Shown here: piece after piece, positions 1-8,083 of the stretch
How positions within the stretch are numbered: position 1 is the first letter of the stretch
Layout: the number at the start of each line of letters is the position of its first letter
Assembly (NCBI GenBank): GCA_016195915.1
Contig: JACPYS010000008.1
Span: 62,001 to 126,000, forward strand
DNA from: Betaproteobacteria bacterium
GTDB taxonomy: Bacteria > Pseudomonadota > Gammaproteobacteria > Burkholderiales > SG8-39
Length of the DNA: 64,000 bases
Direction: 5' to 3'
Position numbers and translations under genes: made by a program
Notes under the pieces: generated by a model
Seen by the model: the letters and a program-made list of their open reading frames with translations, nothing else
Database searches by the model: none
Told to the model about the DNA's origin: nothing

Positions 1-215
1 ACATCTGCATCTTCTCCTCGGTGGGAAACACTCAAACGCTCGCAGATTCTGTGCCAGTACTCGAGCTGCGGCAAGTTCCTGGCGCAAAAGGCATTCCAGA
101 ATGCGAGCGGCGCTCGCAGCATGCGCGCGTTTCGCCAGGAAACGATCCAGGCGCATCCCGAGCGCACCAAGGCGAAGCGCGGCCCGGCGTCCCGGCCGCC
201 ATGCCTCGGGATCGA
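1..215. other. window edge, no supported gene
   Basis: Nothing here could be assigned. An open frame crosses this stretch on the plus strand, but it runs into and antisense to the cytochrome gene that ends at 216, and its translation resembles no family I know. It may be the 3' flank of the sox-like operon. Confidence 0.3.
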
Positions 216-866
216 CTACTTGCAGTTCGTCATGCAGCGCGCGGCGTTGGTATCCGGCCGGTCATCGACCAAGAAGCCGTTGCGATTCGGCATCATCACA
301 CGGGTGATCGAGTTTGCATCGAGCGTCGCGTCCGCAGGGATCAGGCCGTTGAGGTGAAGCAGGTACGCCGACAGCCCGTAAACGTCGTTCGCACTCAATG
401 ACTGCGGGCGGTCCATCGGCATCGCGCGGCGGATGTAGTCGAACAGGATCGGCGCGTACGGATACATGCTCCCCGGGGTAAGCACGCGCGGCCCTTTGAC
501 GAACGAGCCGACCCCTCCGACCATCGTGCCGTACACCGACCCGCCCTTCGCATCCTCGCCGTGACATGCGAGGCACTTTGCGTCGTAGAGCTTCTTTCCC
601 TCGGCGACCGTGCCGCGCCCCGCCGGCAGACCCTGCCCGTCGGGCGCGCGAATATCGATGTTCCAGGCGAGGAGTTCGTTTTCGCTGATCGGCTGACCGA
701 AACGCGGCTTGTCGGGAAGCGGCTGGACCGCGTGCGGTCCGCTGGTCCCGAGCGGAATGCCGGTCGAGGACTTCGCCGCCATGCCGCCGCCCGTGCCCGC
801 GCAGCCCCACGATACGAGCGCGGCGAGCGTCGAAGCAGCGAGCAACCTAAGCTTGGCCGATGGCAT
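216..866 (-). CDS. soxD: SoxD-like c-type cytochrome, lipoprotein subunit
   Basis: Predicted 216-residue periplasmic electron acceptor for the molybdenum dehydrogenase encoded just upstream. The N-terminus is a lipoprotein signal with the lipidated Cys near residue 22 (LVSWGC). One haem c site, CLACH, is at residues 98-102. The C-terminal RCMTNC motif matches my recollection of SoxD-like cytochromes. It is shorter than the two-domain SoxD of Paracoccus and carries one haem site only. The ATG has GGGAGGTGAG upstream and overlaps the end of the SoxC-like gene by 20 bases, so the two are translationally linked. SoxD versus a SorB-like role cannot be decided without the rest of the sox cluster, which is not in view. 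Confidence 0.8.
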   Translation of the reverse strand: MPSAKLRLLAASTLAALVSWGCAGTGGGMAAKSSTGIPLGTSGPHAVQPLPDKPRFGQPISENELLAWNIDIRAPDGQGLPAGRGTVAEGKKLYDAKCLACHGEDAKGGSVYGTMVGGVGSFVKGPRVLTPGSMYPYAPILFDYIRRAMPMDRPQSLSANDVYGLSAYLLHLNGLIPADATLDANSITRVMMPNRNGFLVDDRPDTNAARCMTNCK

Positions 867-2163
867 TTCTCACCTCCCCTTTTTCGTTGACCGACCAGGG
901 CTGAATTGCGTTGTGGTGCTGCACGAAACCCATGATCGCCCGTGACTTCTTTACGTCCTCGACCGAGGGCTGCACATAGCCCGTGCTGTCGACGGCCCGG
1001 CTCATGAGAACCGCAGGAGCACCGTCCCAGTTCCAGCCGATCTTGAAGCGCGTCAGCGACTTGTCCATGACCGGCCCTTCCACCACCGCCTCGCGCCAGT
1101 TCCTGCCGCCGTCGAACGATACGTCCACCGCGCGGATCTTGCCCACGCCCGACCAGGCCAGTCCCGTCACCTCATGGAATCCGCGCCCCTTGAGCTGCTG
1201 CCCGCCGGAAGGCGAGGTGATCACGGATTTGCATTCCATCACCATGCTGAACTGCCGCCACTTTCCTTCCGGCATCGGATCGGTATAGCGCGCTGTTTCG
1301 CTGCGGAAGTGCCAGGGTTGGTCGCCCACCTTGATGCGCCGCAGCCACTTCACGCTGACATTGCCTTCCCAGCCGGGGATCACCGCGCGCACCGGGTAGC
1401 CGTTTTCGGGACGCAGAGCCTCGCCGTTCATGGCATAGGCAATCAATGAGTCGTCCAGCACCTTTTCCATCGGGACCGATCGGGTGTGGCCCGCACCATC
1501 CGCGCCTTCCAGCAGGACCCAGGTCCCGCGGGGATCGATGCCGGCTTCCTCCATGAGGGTCGAGAGCGGAACACCGGTCCACAGCACGCCCGACAACAGC
1601 CCGTGCGTCTGCTGCACCGTGACCGAAGCGGGCTTGAGCCAGTCCGTGAGGCCGTTTCCCGAACACTCGTGGAAATGAAAACGCGACACCGACGGGTAGC
1701 GCATCAGATCGTCCACCGTGAACTGCAGCGGCTGCCGCACCATGCCATGGATCGCGAGGCGATGGGTTTTCGGATCGATATCCGGAGTGCCTGCGTGGTG
1801 ACGCTCGAAAACAAGCCCGTTCGGCGTGATGATGCCAGGCTGGTGCTGCAGCGGCGTCATGCTCCAGTCCGACCAGTTCTGGCGGTTCTTGAGCACGTCG
1901 GTGCGGCGCCGCGCCACATGCGCCTCGAATTTCGAAGGCATGCCGTACATTGCCTCGGGAATCGGACGCCCCATCTCCCGCGCCGCGGGCGGAATCTCGA
2001 GCGGCGCGGCGAGCGCGCTGCCGGTTGCCGCCGCTCCACCCGCGACGGCCATGCCACGCGCGAGAAATTCACGCCGGCTCTTCAGAACTCCGTTGAGCTC
2101 CCCAGTTGATGCGGGACCCGGGCGGCTGCCCCGGTCCGATGGCACATCGATCATCCTGCCCAT
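847..2163 (-). CDS. soxC: SoxC-like molybdopterin sulfur dehydrogenase
   Basis: 438-residue catalytic subunit of a sulfite-oxidase-family enzyme. SoxCD oxidises protein-bound sulfane sulfur; related enzymes oxidise sulfite. The twin-arginine signal (SRREFL, Arg30-Arg31) predicts folded export through Tat. The molybdenum-binding Cys is in HECSGN at about residue 167, followed by the oxidoreductase domain and the C-terminal dimerisation domain. The start at 2163 is chosen because AGGAGG lies just ahead of it; the open frame runs further upstream to 2370, but those codons look non-coding. A sigma70-type promoter is visible at 2265-2292. It forms an operon with the SoxD-like cytochrome downstream. 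Confidence 0.88.
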   Translation of the reverse strand: MGRMIDVPSDRGSRPGPASTGELNGVLKSRREFLARGMAVAGGAAATGSALAAPLEIPPAAREMGRPIPEAMYGMPSKFEAHVARRRTDVLKNRQNWSDWSMTPLQHQPGIITPNGLVFERHHAGTPDIDPKTHRLAIHGMVRQPLQFTVDDLMRYPSVSRFHFHECSGNGLTDWLKPASVTVQQTHGLLSGVLWTGVPLSTLMEEAGIDPRGTWVLLEGADGAGHTRSVPMEKVLDDSLIAYAMNGEALRPENGYPVRAVIPGWEGNVSVKWLRRIKVGDQPWHFRSETARYTDPMPEGKWRQFSMVMECKSVITSPSGGQQLKGRGFHEVTGLAWSGVGKIRAVDVSFDGGRNWREAVVEGPVMDKSLTRFKIGWNWDGAPAVLMSRAVDSTGYVQPSVEDVKKSRAIMGFVQHHNAIQPWSVNEKGEVRNAIGQA

Positions 2164-2264
2164 TGAACCTCCTCCTTTTTCTGCAGAGCCACTGCCTCCT
2201 GTGAGATGACGCCTTCCGGGCGCGCGAGAATTTGTTGAATGATTCTTATCCACGCGCCGTGGGC

Positions 2265-2292
2265 AGTATATTCCTGCGCCGCGCGCAGGCAA
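2265..2292 (-). promoter_or_regulatory. sigma70-type promoter for soxCD
   Basis: Read on the minus strand, TTGCCT (2292-2287) and TATACT (2270-2265) are separated by 16 bases. This would start a transcript near 2258 with a leader of about 95 bases before the soxC ATG. The rest of the 445-base gap between soxC and the Rieske oxygenase (2164-2608) holds this promoter and an FNR-like box, and I see no gene in it. Confidence 0.5.
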
Positions 2293-2501
2293 GCGCAACG
2301 CGACGGAGAAACGACGCCGTTGCTCCCGCGCCGCCGCAACCGGTGTGCGCACGTTTCTTTTTGCAATCAATGCGAATGGCGGAGTTTCTGCGCGAAACGT
2401 TTGTGCGCTGCATCGCCGGCGGACCGGCTAACATCCCGCGCGGTCCCCGCGCGCGCGGCGCCGCGGCGACGCAAACGGCTATCGTCTGCAGGCTGCGGGA
2501 G

Positions 2502-2515
2502 TTGATCCGCATCAA
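2502..2515 (+). promoter_or_regulatory. perfect FNR/ANR-type box
   Basis: TTGAT-CCGC-ATCAA matches the FNR-family consensus TTGAT-N4-ATCAA exactly. It is centred 100 bases upstream of the Rieske oxygenase ATG. I see no good -10 at the class II distance, so the target gene and the sign of regulation are open. It is one of three such boxes within 7.4 kb. Confidence 0.5.
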
Positions 2516-2608
2516 ACACGGTGCAGATTGCTTCGCCGCGGCGCGGCTTCGGGTACGGCGCGTGCATTGCATGCTCGCAGCATTTCAAAGACCCGAGGAG
2601 ACTGCATC

Positions 2609-3829
2609 ATGTCCCGCAACAGCATGCAATGGCGCCAGCGCCCGAAGCTGCCGCCGACGCATTTCGCCGATCCGTCGATCTACAGCGATCCCGATCTGTT
2701 CGAAGAAGAAAAGGAAAAGATCTTCAAGCACGCATGGTGGCTCGCCGTGCACGAGAGCGAACTGCCGGCGCCGGGGGATTTCCGCACCTACCGGCATCCC
2801 GGTGACGCGCAGTTGGTCATCGTGCGCGGCGAAGACATGAAGGTCCGCGCGTTCCTGAACATCTGCCCGCACCGCGGCAACCTGCTCGTGTATGCGCCAT
2901 CGGGCAACGCGAAGAACCTGGTGTGCATATTCCACCAGTGGGCGTTCAACGGCAAAGGCGACTGCGTCGACATACCGCGCGAAAAGGCGGGCTACCAGGA
3001 ACGCATCTGCAGGAACGACGTCGCATTGCGGGAAGTGCGCACCGCGGTCAGCTACGGCGGCTTCGTCTGGGTGAACCTCGACGACAACGCGCCATCGCTC
3101 GAGTCGGAGATCGGCAGTGCGCTCGACTACATGCTCCCGGAGCTCGAGGCCGAGCCGATGCAGACCTTGTGGTACTACCAGGCGCGCCTGAAGACCAACT
3201 TCAAGCTGATCCACGACACCAACAGTGAGTTCTACCACGACTACCTGCACATCTATAACCGCATCACGGGGATGCTCAAACCGGACACCGGCTACTTCCA
3301 GCGCAAGTACACGGCGTTCCCCGGCGGGCACGCGTCGGTGGGCTCGATGAACGTGAGCTACGAGTCATACAAATCGAGCGGCCGCGGGCAGCTCGGCTGG
3401 CCGCATCTCGCGCCGAACGGCTGGAAACTGGTGGACCTGTTTCCGTGCATCACCTTCAACCTGCGCACCTCGGTGCTGCGCATCGATTCCTACATTCCGG
3501 TCGCGCCCGACGACGTGATCTACGAGTTCCGGCTGCTCGGCCTGAAGAGCGACTCGCCCGAGATCCGGCGCCAGCGCGAAAAGGACTCGGCCGTGATCTG
3601 GGGGCCGTTCGGCCGCAACCTGCATGAGGATCTGCTCGCTTCCTCGGGCCAGGGCATGGCGATGGCGAACGGCAGCGAAGCGATGTACGTGCTGCAGGCG
3701 CGCGAGGAAGACCTCACCATCCACGACGAGGTCGGCATGCGCCACTATCTCGCGGAATGGAGCCGCAGAATCGGCCGCAGTTCCTCGGATCCCTACGCCT
3801 CCGAGCGCCTCGCCGCGCGCGCGGCCTGA
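2609..3829 (+). CDS. Rieske ring-hydroxylating oxygenase, large (alpha) subunit
   Basis: 406-residue oxygenase component that would activate O2 at a mononuclear iron to hydroxylate or demethylate an aromatic acid; the substrate is unknown. The Rieske [2Fe-2S] ligands are visible: CPH at residues 86-88 and CIFH at 106-109. The iron site is in NSEFYHDYLH (His210, His214). The spacing here is H-x3-H, whereas most family members have H-x4-H. The start at 2609 has CGAGGAG eight bases ahead; a longer open frame from 2528 lacks such a site. The small-subunit-like gene follows after 17 bases. No ferredoxin or reductase gene is adjacent. Confidence 0.85.
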   Translation: MSRNSMQWRQRPKLPPTHFADPSIYSDPDLFEEEKEKIFKHAWWLAVHESELPAPGDFRTYRHPGDAQLVIVRGEDMKVRAFLNICPHRGNLLVYAPSGNAKNLVCIFHQWAFNGKGDCVDIPREKAGYQERICRNDVALREVRTAVSYGGFVWVNLDDNAPSLESEIGSALDYMLPELEAEPMQTLWYYQARLKTNFKLIHDTNSEFYHDYLHIYNRITGMLKPDTGYFQRKYTAFPGGHASVGSMNVSYESYKSSGRGQLGWPHLAPNGWKLVDLFPCITFNLRTSVLRIDSYIPVAPDDVIYEFRLLGLKSDSPEIRRQREKDSAVIWGPFGRNLHEDLLASSGQGMAMANGSEAMYVLQAREEDLTIHDEVGMRHYLAEWSRRIGRSSSDPYASERLAARAA

Positions 3830-3846
3830 AACGAAGGAGCCATGCC

Positions 3847-4317
3847 ATGACGCATACAGTTGATCGCAGCGAGCTCGAGGAACTGGTCTACGAGACCTGC
3901 GCGCGCCTCGACGAGAAGGACTTCAAAGGTTTCCTCGGCCTGTGCGACCCCGCATTCGCGTACAAGGTGAGCGCCTACGCGCCCGAAGTCCAGCGCGAGA
4001 TGACCTGGCTCGACCGCGACCGCGCGGAAATCGAGGAGTTCTTCGGCATGCTGCCCAAGCACAATACCGACCGCAACCCGCTCAGCCGTCATGCGCAGGT
4101 CACCAAGGTGCGCTTGGACGCTGCGCGTCAGCGCGCGGAAGTCACCTCGACGGTGCAGATCTTTCGCACGCAGCTCGACGGCGGCGCGACGGAACTATTC
4201 GCGGTCGGTCGCTACCTCGACACGATCAGCCTGCAGGCGGACGCGCCGCGACTTCTGGCCCGGCACGTCAAGCTCGACACGCGCGACCTCGGCTGGGGAA
4301 CGCACCTGCCGCTGTGA
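3847..4317 (+). CDS. ring-hydroxylating oxygenase beta-like (SnoaL/NTF2-fold) subunit
   Basis: 156-residue protein with the cone-shaped NTF2-like pattern of the small subunits of Rieske dioxygenases: an N-terminal helix rich in E/L with an ARLDEKDF segment, then strands ending in VGRYLDTISL and RHVKLDTRDL. In this family the beta subunit is structural, holding an alpha3beta3 hexamer. GAAGGAG lies eight bases before the ATG, and the spacing to the alpha gene (17 bases) indicates one operon. There is no catalytic motif to judge; assignment rests on context and fold-like pattern. Confidence 0.72.
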   Translation: MTHTVDRSELEELVYETCARLDEKDFKGFLGLCDPAFAYKVSAYAPEVQREMTWLDRDRAEIEEFFGMLPKHNTDRNPLSRHAQVTKVRLDAARQRAEVTSTVQIFRTQLDGGATELFAVGRYLDTISLQADAPRLLARHVKLDTRDLGWGTHLPL

Positions 4318-4331
4318 CGCGCGCCGGGCGA

Positions 4332-4916
4332 TCAGCTGCACGACGGCGCTATGTCGACCGGCAGATCGAGCGGCCGGCCATCCGTGCCGAAACGCAGGTG
4401 AACGCAGTTGCGCCGGTAGCTCGCCGGAAAATGGGGCGCGAGCTCGCGCATGCACATCAGTTCGAGCGCGTACTTGTCGCCGCAGCGGATGTGCTCGACC
4501 ACCGTGTCGCCGTTGCGCGTGAATCCCGGCCCGATATGATCGTCCTGCTCGAAGGCGATGAGAACTTCCGTCACCGGCAGAGCATCGCCCGGCCCCGATC
4601 GGCTCTCGAACGGCGCCGCAAAGCGCACATGCAGGTACGCGCCCGCAAGCGCCTGGTTCCAGCGTGCCGCGGGCGAGGCCCTCGCGGAACCGAAGTTACC
4701 GGGGTGCTGCAACGTATTGTAGCCGCAGTGCGTCATGACATCGCGCGCCGCGCGCGCCACGCGCGAGCCCAGTTGCGCGTCGAATGCGATCGAACTGCCG
4801 CCGACGCGCATTTCGATCGACTGATGCGACGGGAAATCGGCCGCACCCGCGACCGGCGCGACGGCTGCGCCGATGATGGCCACGGCAATCGCACGGGCTG
4901 TCGTCGTCGGTCGCAT
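4332..4916 (-). CDS. exported protein of unknown function
   Basis: 194 residues. The first ~25 residues form a clear Sec signal peptide (RAIAVAIIGAAVAPVAGA). The mature part has four Cys residues (HCGYN, IRCGDK, LMCMRE, RRNCVH) plus a fifth near the C-terminus, so disulfides are possible in the periplasm. No domain is recognised. It converges with the oxygenase operon (15 bases apart) and is divergent from a possible FNR-regulated small gene. Confidence 0.6.
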   Translation of the reverse strand: MRPTTTARAIAVAIIGAAVAPVAGAADFPSHQSIEMRVGGSSIAFDAQLGSRVARAARDVMTHCGYNTLQHPGNFGSARASPAARWNQALAGAYLHVRFAAPFESRSGPGDALPVTEVLIAFEQDDHIGPGFTRNGDTVVEHIRCGDKYALELMCMRELAPHFPASYRRNCVHLRFGTDGRPLDLPVDIAPSCS

Positions 4917-4937
4917 ACCACATGTTGGCGCATGCGC

Positions 4938-4979
4938 TTGATCCAGGTCAAGCCGCGTGCGCGCGTTCCGCCCTATCGT
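4938..4979 (+). promoter_or_regulatory. FNR/ANR-like class II promoter
   Basis: TTGAT-CCAG-GTCAA at 4938-4951 is one base from the FNR-family consensus. TATCGT at 4974-4979 is a plausible -10. If transcription starts near 4986, the box is centred at -41.5, the class II activation distance. That geometry points to the plus-strand small ORF at 5021, not to the minus-strand gene whose ATG is only about 20 bases away on the other side. Confidence 0.5.
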
Positions 4980-5020
4980 TCAGACACAGCGCTCTCGATT
5001 CCGGGAGCCACGCATGCGGC

Positions 5021-5227
5021 ATGGAGACGAAGCACGTGTTCAAATTCGACGCAATGCCAAACTGGTCGACCCCGATCGCCCCGCAGTACGACCGTGCGTT
5101 TCTTGCACGGTTCTTTCGCCACGTGACGGGCAGCACCGACTGTCTGGCCCGCCGGCAGGGCCGTTGCCCGGGCAGGGCGCTGTGTCACGACTGCGAGTGG
5201 CGCGAAGGAACAACGTTGGGCGAATAG
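5021..5227 (+). CDS. small Cys-containing protein, candidate FNR target
   Basis: Candidate 68-residue protein: an amphipathic, aromatic N-terminal half (HVFKFDAMPNW, FLARFFRHV) and a C-terminal Cys cluster (DCLARRQGRC, ALCHDCEW; four Cys). No family is recognised. It is supported by the well-placed FNR-like box and -10 upstream and by GC-rich third positions like those of true genes here. The Shine-Dalgarno site is weak (GGGAG about 13 bases ahead). It is convergent with fdsA. It could be a false ORF. Confidence 0.4.
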   Translation: METKHVFKFDAMPNWSTPIAPQYDRAFLARFFRHVTGSTDCLARRQGRCPGRALCHDCEWREGTTLGE

Positions 5228-5260
5228 CCCGAGCGCAGTCACGTCCGCGACCGCCGCAGC

Positions 5261-8083
5261 TCAGCCGTACATCTGCGCGAGCGTGCGCCCCTTTCCATAT
5301 CCCGGGTCACCCGGGCGCGCGCCGCCGCCGCTGACCCTCACGGCGCAATACTTGAACTCGGGAATCTTGCCAAACGGATCGAGCTTCGGGTTCGTGAGAA
5401 TGTTCGCTGCCGCCTCGTAGAACGCGAACGGGATGAACACGGCGCCGCGCGGCGTGCCTTCGTCGGCGCGCGCGTAGAGCGCGATCTTCCCGCGCCGCGA
5501 CTGCACCGTGATCAGGTCCCCCGGCGTGGCGCCCAACCCGGCGAGATCGAGCGGATGGATCGAACACACCGGTTCGGGCTCGATGGCGTCGAGCACCGCC
5601 GCGCGGCGCGTCATCGCCCCGGTATGCCAGTGCTCAAGCTGCCTGCCGGTGATCAGCACCATGGGATATTCGTCATCGGGACGTTCATCGGCGGAAATCA
5701 GGTCCGCCGGCACGAATTTCGCACGCCCCGTCGCCGTCGGAAAATGCGTCTGAAACACCACCGGCTGGCCCGGATCGCCCTCGTTCTCGCACGGGTACAC
5801 CACGCAGGAATCGCGCTCGAGTCGCTCCCAGGTGATGCCGGCGATGGAGTTCATGCCCTTGCGCATCTCGTCGAACACGTCCTTCGGGTGCGCGTAGTGC
5901 CAGTCGAGGCCGATGCGACGCGCGAGTTCGCAGAGGATCCAGAAATCCTCCTTCGCGTCGCCCGGCGGCTCGATGGCCTTTCTACCGAGTTGCACCATGC
6001 GGTCCGTATTCGTGAACGTGCCGGTCTTCTCCGGAAACGCCGTCGCCGGCAGAATCACGTCGGCGAGGTAGCAGGTCTCGGTAAGAAAGATGTCCTGCAC
6101 CACGAGGTGATCGAGCTTCGCCATCGCAGCGCGCGCGTGGCCCGCGTCGGGATCCGACATGGCCGGGTTCTCGCCCATGATGACCATGCCCTTGATCGAT
6201 CCGGCGCCGGCCGCGCCCATGATCTCGACCACGGTGAGGCCGGGCCTGGTGTCGAGCTTCGTATTCCAGAGCTTCTCGAAGCGCCTGTTCGCCTCCGGAT
6301 TGTCGACGCGCTGGTAGTCGGGAAACATCATCGGAATCAGCCCGGAGTCCGATGCGCCCTGCACGTTGTTCTGGCCCCGCAGGGGGTGCAGGCCGGTGCC
6401 GGGTCGGCCCACCTGTCCGGTCATCAGGGTGAGCGCGATCAGGCAGCGCGCATTGTCGGTGCCGTGCACGTGCTGGGAGATGCCCATGCCCCACAGGATC
6501 ATCGAGGCTTTCGCGGTCGCGAACAGCCGCGCGACCTCGCGGATCGTCTGCGCGGGGATACCGCAGACCGGCGCCATCAGTTCAGGCGAAAACAGCTTCG
6601 CGTTCTCCTTGAGCGCGTCGTAGCCGCTGGTGCGGTCACGCACGAAGGCCTGGTTCACGAGCCCCTCGTCGATGATGGTGTGAATCATCGCGTTCAGCAG
6701 CGCCACGTCGGTGTCCGGCTTGAATTGCAGGAAATGCGCCGCGTGCCGCGCGAGGTCGGTCCTTCTCGGATCGGCGACGATCAGCTTCACGCCGTTCCTT
6801 GCTGCATTCTTCATCCAGGTCGCGGCCACCGGATGGTTCACGGTCGGATTGGCGCCGATCAGGAACACCACTTCCGCTTGCAGCACGTCACTCACCTGGT
6901 TCGAAACGGCGCCGGAACCCACGCCCTCGAGCAGCGCCGCCACCGACGAGGCGTGGCACAGGCGCGTGCAATGATCGACGTTGTTCGAGCCGAAGCCCGT
7001 GCGCACCAGTTTCTGGAACAGGTACGCCTCCTCGTTCGAGCCCTTGGCCGAGCCGAAGCCCGCCAAGGCGTGCTTTCCGCTCAGTTTCCCGTCCCTGTCG
7101 CGGATCTCGCACAAGCCTTTCGCCGCCAGATCGAGCGCCTCTTCCCAGCTCGCTTCGCGGAACGCTTCCTTCCAGTTCGCGGGATCGACGGTGAACTCGG
7201 CTGATTTCGGCATGCCGGGCCTGCGGATCAGAGGTTTGGTCAGCCGCTGCGGGTGGTGCGCGTAGTCGAAACCGTAGCGCCCTTTCACGCACAGGCGGCC
7301 GTGATTCGCCGGTCCGTCGCGTCCGGTGACGAACTTGATCGTGTTCTTCTCGATGTGATAGGTCAGCTGGCAGCCTACGCCGCAGAACGGGCAAAGCGAA
7401 TCGACCGTCTGGTCGACTTTCGCGAGGCCAGCGTCGCGCGCGGGCATCAGCGCGCCAGTCGGACATGCCTGCACGCACTCGCCGCAGGCCACGCAGGTGG
7501 ACGCGCCCATCGGATCGTCGAAATCGAACACGATCTTCGAATGCTCGCCGCGGAACGCGTAGCCGATCACGTCGTTCACCTGCTCTTCGCGGCACGCGCG
7601 CAGGCAGCGCGTGCACTGGATGCAGGCATCGAGGTTTACCGCCATCGCAGGGTGGGAAACGTCCTGCGCGGGCTGATGGCGCGCCGGGAAACGCGGGATG
7701 CCAAGCCCGAGCTTGCGCGCCCATTGATCGAGTTCGGAATCGTTGCGGTAATGTTTCTCCGGCATGTCCGAGAGCAGCAGCTCGAGTACCATCTTCTGCG
7801 ACGCGAGCGCGCGCGCCGAGTCGCTGCTGACTTCCATGCCCTGGACCGGATTGCGGCAGCACGAAGGCGCGAGCGCGCGTTCGCCCTTCACTTCGACCAC
7901 GCAGGCACGGCAGTTGCCGTCCGGGCGCAGGCCCGGCGTGTAGCACAGGTGCGGGATCTCCACACCGTGGCGCTTCGCCGTCTCGATGATGGTCTCGTCG
8001 GGCCGCCCGACCACGGCCCGGCCGTTCAACTTGAACTCGATCGGCAGGGCGGCAATCTGCTTGCTGGTCGCGCGTTCCATCAT
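5261..8083 (-). CDS. fdsA: NAD-dependent formate dehydrogenase, catalytic alpha subunit
   Basis: 940-residue cytoplasmic molybdo-iron-sulfur subunit oxidising formate to CO2. N-terminal NuoG-like [2Fe-2S] ligands: Cys47, Cys58, Cys61, Cys75. Then come ferredoxin [4Fe-4S] sites (CIQCTRCLRAC and CVACGECVQAC), the CPFCGVGC cluster and the bis-MGD domain. The active-site ligand is Cys (DHCTRLCHASS), not selenocysteine. The start at 8083 overlaps the stop of the fused subunit gene as ATGA; the open frame continues to 8938, but that part is antisense-free shadow of the upstream gene in another frame. Electrons pass to the NuoEF-like subunit for NAD reduction. No fdsC or fdsD gene lies beside it. 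Confidence 0.9.
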   Translation of the reverse strand: MMERATSKQIAALPIEFKLNGRAVVGRPDETIIETAKRHGVEIPHLCYTPGLRPDGNCRACVVEVKGERALAPSCCRNPVQGMEVSSDSARALASQKMVLELLLSDMPEKHYRNDSELDQWARKLGLGIPRFPARHQPAQDVSHPAMAVNLDACIQCTRCLRACREEQVNDVIGYAFRGEHSKIVFDFDDPMGASTCVACGECVQACPTGALMPARDAGLAKVDQTVDSLCPFCGVGCQLTYHIEKNTIKFVTGRDGPANHGRLCVKGRYGFDYAHHPQRLTKPLIRRPGMPKSAEFTVDPANWKEAFREASWEEALDLAAKGLCEIRDRDGKLSGKHALAGFGSAKGSNEEAYLFQKLVRTGFGSNNVDHCTRLCHASSVAALLEGVGSGAVSNQVSDVLQAEVVFLIGANPTVNHPVAATWMKNAARNGVKLIVADPRRTDLARHAAHFLQFKPDTDVALLNAMIHTIIDEGLVNQAFVRDRTSGYDALKENAKLFSPELMAPVCGIPAQTIREVARLFATAKASMILWGMGISQHVHGTDNARCLIALTLMTGQVGRPGTGLHPLRGQNNVQGASDSGLIPMMFPDYQRVDNPEANRRFEKLWNTKLDTRPGLTVVEIMGAAGAGSIKGMVIMGENPAMSDPDAGHARAAMAKLDHLVVQDIFLTETCYLADVILPATAFPEKTGTFTNTDRMVQLGRKAIEPPGDAKEDFWILCELARRIGLDWHYAHPKDVFDEMRKGMNSIAGITWERLERDSCVVYPCENEGDPGQPVVFQTHFPTATGRAKFVPADLISADERPDDEYPMVLITGRQLEHWHTGAMTRRAAVLDAIEPEPVCSIHPLDLAGLGATPGDLITVQSRRGKIALYARADEGTPRGAVFIPFAFYEAAANILTNPKLDPFGKIPEFKYCAVRVSGGGARPGDPGYGKGRTLAQMYG

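Noticed and set aside
21-401. Plus-strand ORF at the window start
   Set aside because: Runs antisense into the cytochrome gene; no motif or ribosome site.
4332-4951. FNR-like box at 4938 as regulator of the minus-strand exported protein
   Set aside because: It would lie about 20 bases from that start codon, too close for activation; spacing suits the plus strand.
5555-7204. Long plus-strand open frame of 549 codons
   Set aside because: Antisense to fdsA, rich in Arg/His/Val as expected for mirror frames of high-GC genes; no family pattern.
5261-8083. Formate dehydrogenase as a selenoprotein
   Set aside because: The active-site codon is a Cys codon (DHCTRLCHASS), so no recoding is needed.
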